Source of the DNA: Planctomycetota bacterium | Lineage (GTDB): Bacteria > Planctomycetota > Phycisphaerae > Phycisphaerales > UBA1924 | DNA length: 64,000 bases | Direction: 5' to 3' | NCBI GenBank assembly: GCA_018968885.1 | Contig: JAGWZK010000001.1 | Location: 1-64,000 of the forward strand | Part shown: piece by piece, positions 63,113-64,000 of the stretch | How the letters are laid out: the number at the start of each line of letters is the position of its first letter | How positions within the stretch are numbered: position 1 is the stretch's first letter | The notes under the pieces: generated by a model | Database searches by the model: none | What the model saw: the letters and a program-made list of their open reading frames with translations, nothing else | What the model was told of the DNA's origin: nothing | Made by a program: the position numbers and the translations under genes

Positions 63113-64000
63113 TCAACGCGGCGTGGGAATCTCAGTTGGCTGACCAAAGAAGAATCCACCCGGGAAGCCGCCGCCACTGCTCTGGTTGTAGATGTACTGG
63201 GCGTCAAGCGCCTTGCCGATCCGCACCTTTGCCTCTGAAAGATGCGCAAAGGTGTAAGGATCAAGCGAACCCTTCTGGTCGGCCTTGTCGCCCACCAGTT
63301 TGCCCAGCTTGCGATCAATCTCGCGCAGCTTGGCCATCGCCAGGTTGCTGATCGGCTTGTAGGCCTCGCCGCTTCCCGCGCCCGGCAGAGTCAGATCGAT
63401 CAATCGCTCAATCGTCTCACGCTGTAGGTTGCGCCGCAGAGAGCTGATCCACGGCTTACGGGCGCTGAACTCACCACTGGGTGAGCCATCCAGCTCGGTG
63501 AAGACTGCACCCGTCACCGTGTCCATCAGTTCCGGCAGGGTCAGCGTGTCTGCGGTCCCAGCAAGGCGATACTCGTTATCCAGCACGCGACGCAGCGTCG
63601 TCGGATTCATGAGCATGGTGAGCGTGCTGCTCTGAATGCCCATGATGCGATCGTGGATGGGGAACGTCGCTTCCTGCATGCCTTCGGACGCGCCGCCCGC
63701 ATCCAACCACTTGTCCACCGTCATCTTCTCCAGGAGGGCCGGAGTCAGGCCGAAGGACTCATCTTTGAAAGAGTTGTCGATGCACCACTTCAGAGCTGCG
63801 CGCTGCTGCTCCACCGGCACCACCTCGATCGGGTTGCGGGCGTTCGGATCACCCTTGCGATCGCGATTCACAAAAGCGCCGCCGACCCAGGCGCTCATCA
63901 TGTTCACGCCACGGGTCTGCATGCCGAGTGTGACCATGTAGCCGCGGCGGACCTTGGCCCACGACTCACCATCCTTCACGAACTTGTCCAACAGGCGACC
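63113..64000 (-). CDS. Zinc-dependent metalloprotease, C-terminal part (runs off the right edge)
   Basis: An open frame of about 295 codons continues beyond the window's end, so the 5' part is missing. The visible region matches the C-terminal portion of large planctomycete/Bacteroidota-type metalloproteases with DUF4953/DUF5117: GMQTRGVNMMSAWVGGAFVNR, EVVPVEQQRAALKWCIDNSF, LIDLTLPG and LREIDRKLGKLV. The catalytic HExxH would lie upstream and cannot be seen. The protein is probably secreted, with the tail Gly/Phe-rich (SGGGFPGGFFFGQPTEIP). It converges on the NodZ-like gene, with a terminator in between. The function is inferred from the family only. Confidence 0.7.
   Translation of the reverse strand, partial: GRLLDKFVKDGESWAKVRRGYMVTLGMQTRGVNMMSAWVGGAFVNRDRKGDPNARNPIEVVPVEQQRAALKWCIDNSFKDESFGLTPALLEKMTVDKWLDAGGASEGMQEATFPIHDRIMGIQSSTLTMLMNPTTLRRVLDNEYRLAGTADTLTLPELMDTVTGAVFTELDGSPSGEFSARKPWISSLRRNLQRETIERLIDLTLPGAGSGEAYKPISNLAMAKLREIDRKLGKLVGDKADQKGSLDPYTFAHLSEAKVRIGKALDAQYIYNQSSGGGFPGGFFFGQPTEIPTPR

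Noticed and set aside
1-64000. CRISPR array, tRNA, rRNA or insertion sequence
   Set aside because: No regularly spaced repeats, no cloverleaf-type sequence, and no transposase motif was found.

Overview
The window looks like a chromosomal stretch from a GC-rich planctomycete, most likely class Phycisphaerae. This rests on: secreted proteins ending in a paired FFDYLDFV dockerin-like motif and a terminal Gly-Cys (the GC-type dockerin), PEP-CTERM-like tails of the form VPTPG-hydrophobic-RRR, two ECF sigma factor/Ser-Thr kinase gene pairs, a planctomycete-style prepilin-like protein, and a CPxCGYS zinc ribbon. Class assignment is inference from these families. No rRNA, tRNA, CRISPR array or insertion sequence was recognised.

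Layout. 1-7.3 kb: a hypothetical gene, lpdA, a DinB-like protein, a lipoprotein of the endonuclease/exonuclease/phosphatase family, a PEP-CTERM gene broken by an in-frame TGA, a dockerin-like protein and rnc. 7.5-11.2 kb: rpmH, then a kinase-TPR protein with its ECF sigma factor. 11.4-14.1 kb: a secreted repeat protein broken by a one-base frameshift. 14.2-19.5 kb: a secreted toroid-fold protein and three tandem, partly paralogous secreted TPR-like proteins. 19.8-26.6 kb: mreBCD, a GlmU-like enzyme and polA. 26.6-40.2 kb: lysA, asnS, an AI-2E-family permease, a methyltransferase, a membrane zinc-ribbon protein, carB, and the second sigma/kinase pair. 40.4-46.5 kb: an exported-protein island of two PEP-CTERM paralogues and three GC-dockerin proteins. 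46.5-56.6 kb: a broken intradiol dioxygenase-like gene, a phosphohexomutase, aat, a prepilin-like protein, a GT-C glycosyltransferase, mscL, glmS, an orphan GC-dockerin scrap and another GC-dockerin protein. 56.7-61.8 kb: a compact phage-derived cassette. 61.8-64 kb: a NodZ-like glycosyltransferase with a TPR-like N-terminus and the 3' part of a zinc metalloprotease gene.

The most unusual region is 56.7-61.8 kb. A LexA/CI-type S24 repressor is divergent from a strong sigma-70-like promoter with a perfect inverted repeat at its probable start site. That promoter drives a sigma-region-4-like HTH protein, a soluble ABC ATPase, a GNAT-like protein and a phage terminase large subunit with an internal four-cysteine insert. 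No portal, capsid, tail or integrase gene is visible, so this reads as a domesticated or minimal packaging/DNA-handling module under repressor control. A TTTCAACTT-rich leader with its own Shine-Dalgarno sequence recurs before two genes of this cassette, before a PEP-CTERM gene 17 kb away, and at the left edge.

Functional links: glmS, a GlmM-type mutase and a GlmU-like enzyme could together supply UDP-GlcNAc for the wall that MreBCD organises. The two sigma/kinase pairs suggest local signalling units. The GC-dockerin and PEP-CTERM proteins imply a cell-surface sorting system encoded elsewhere.
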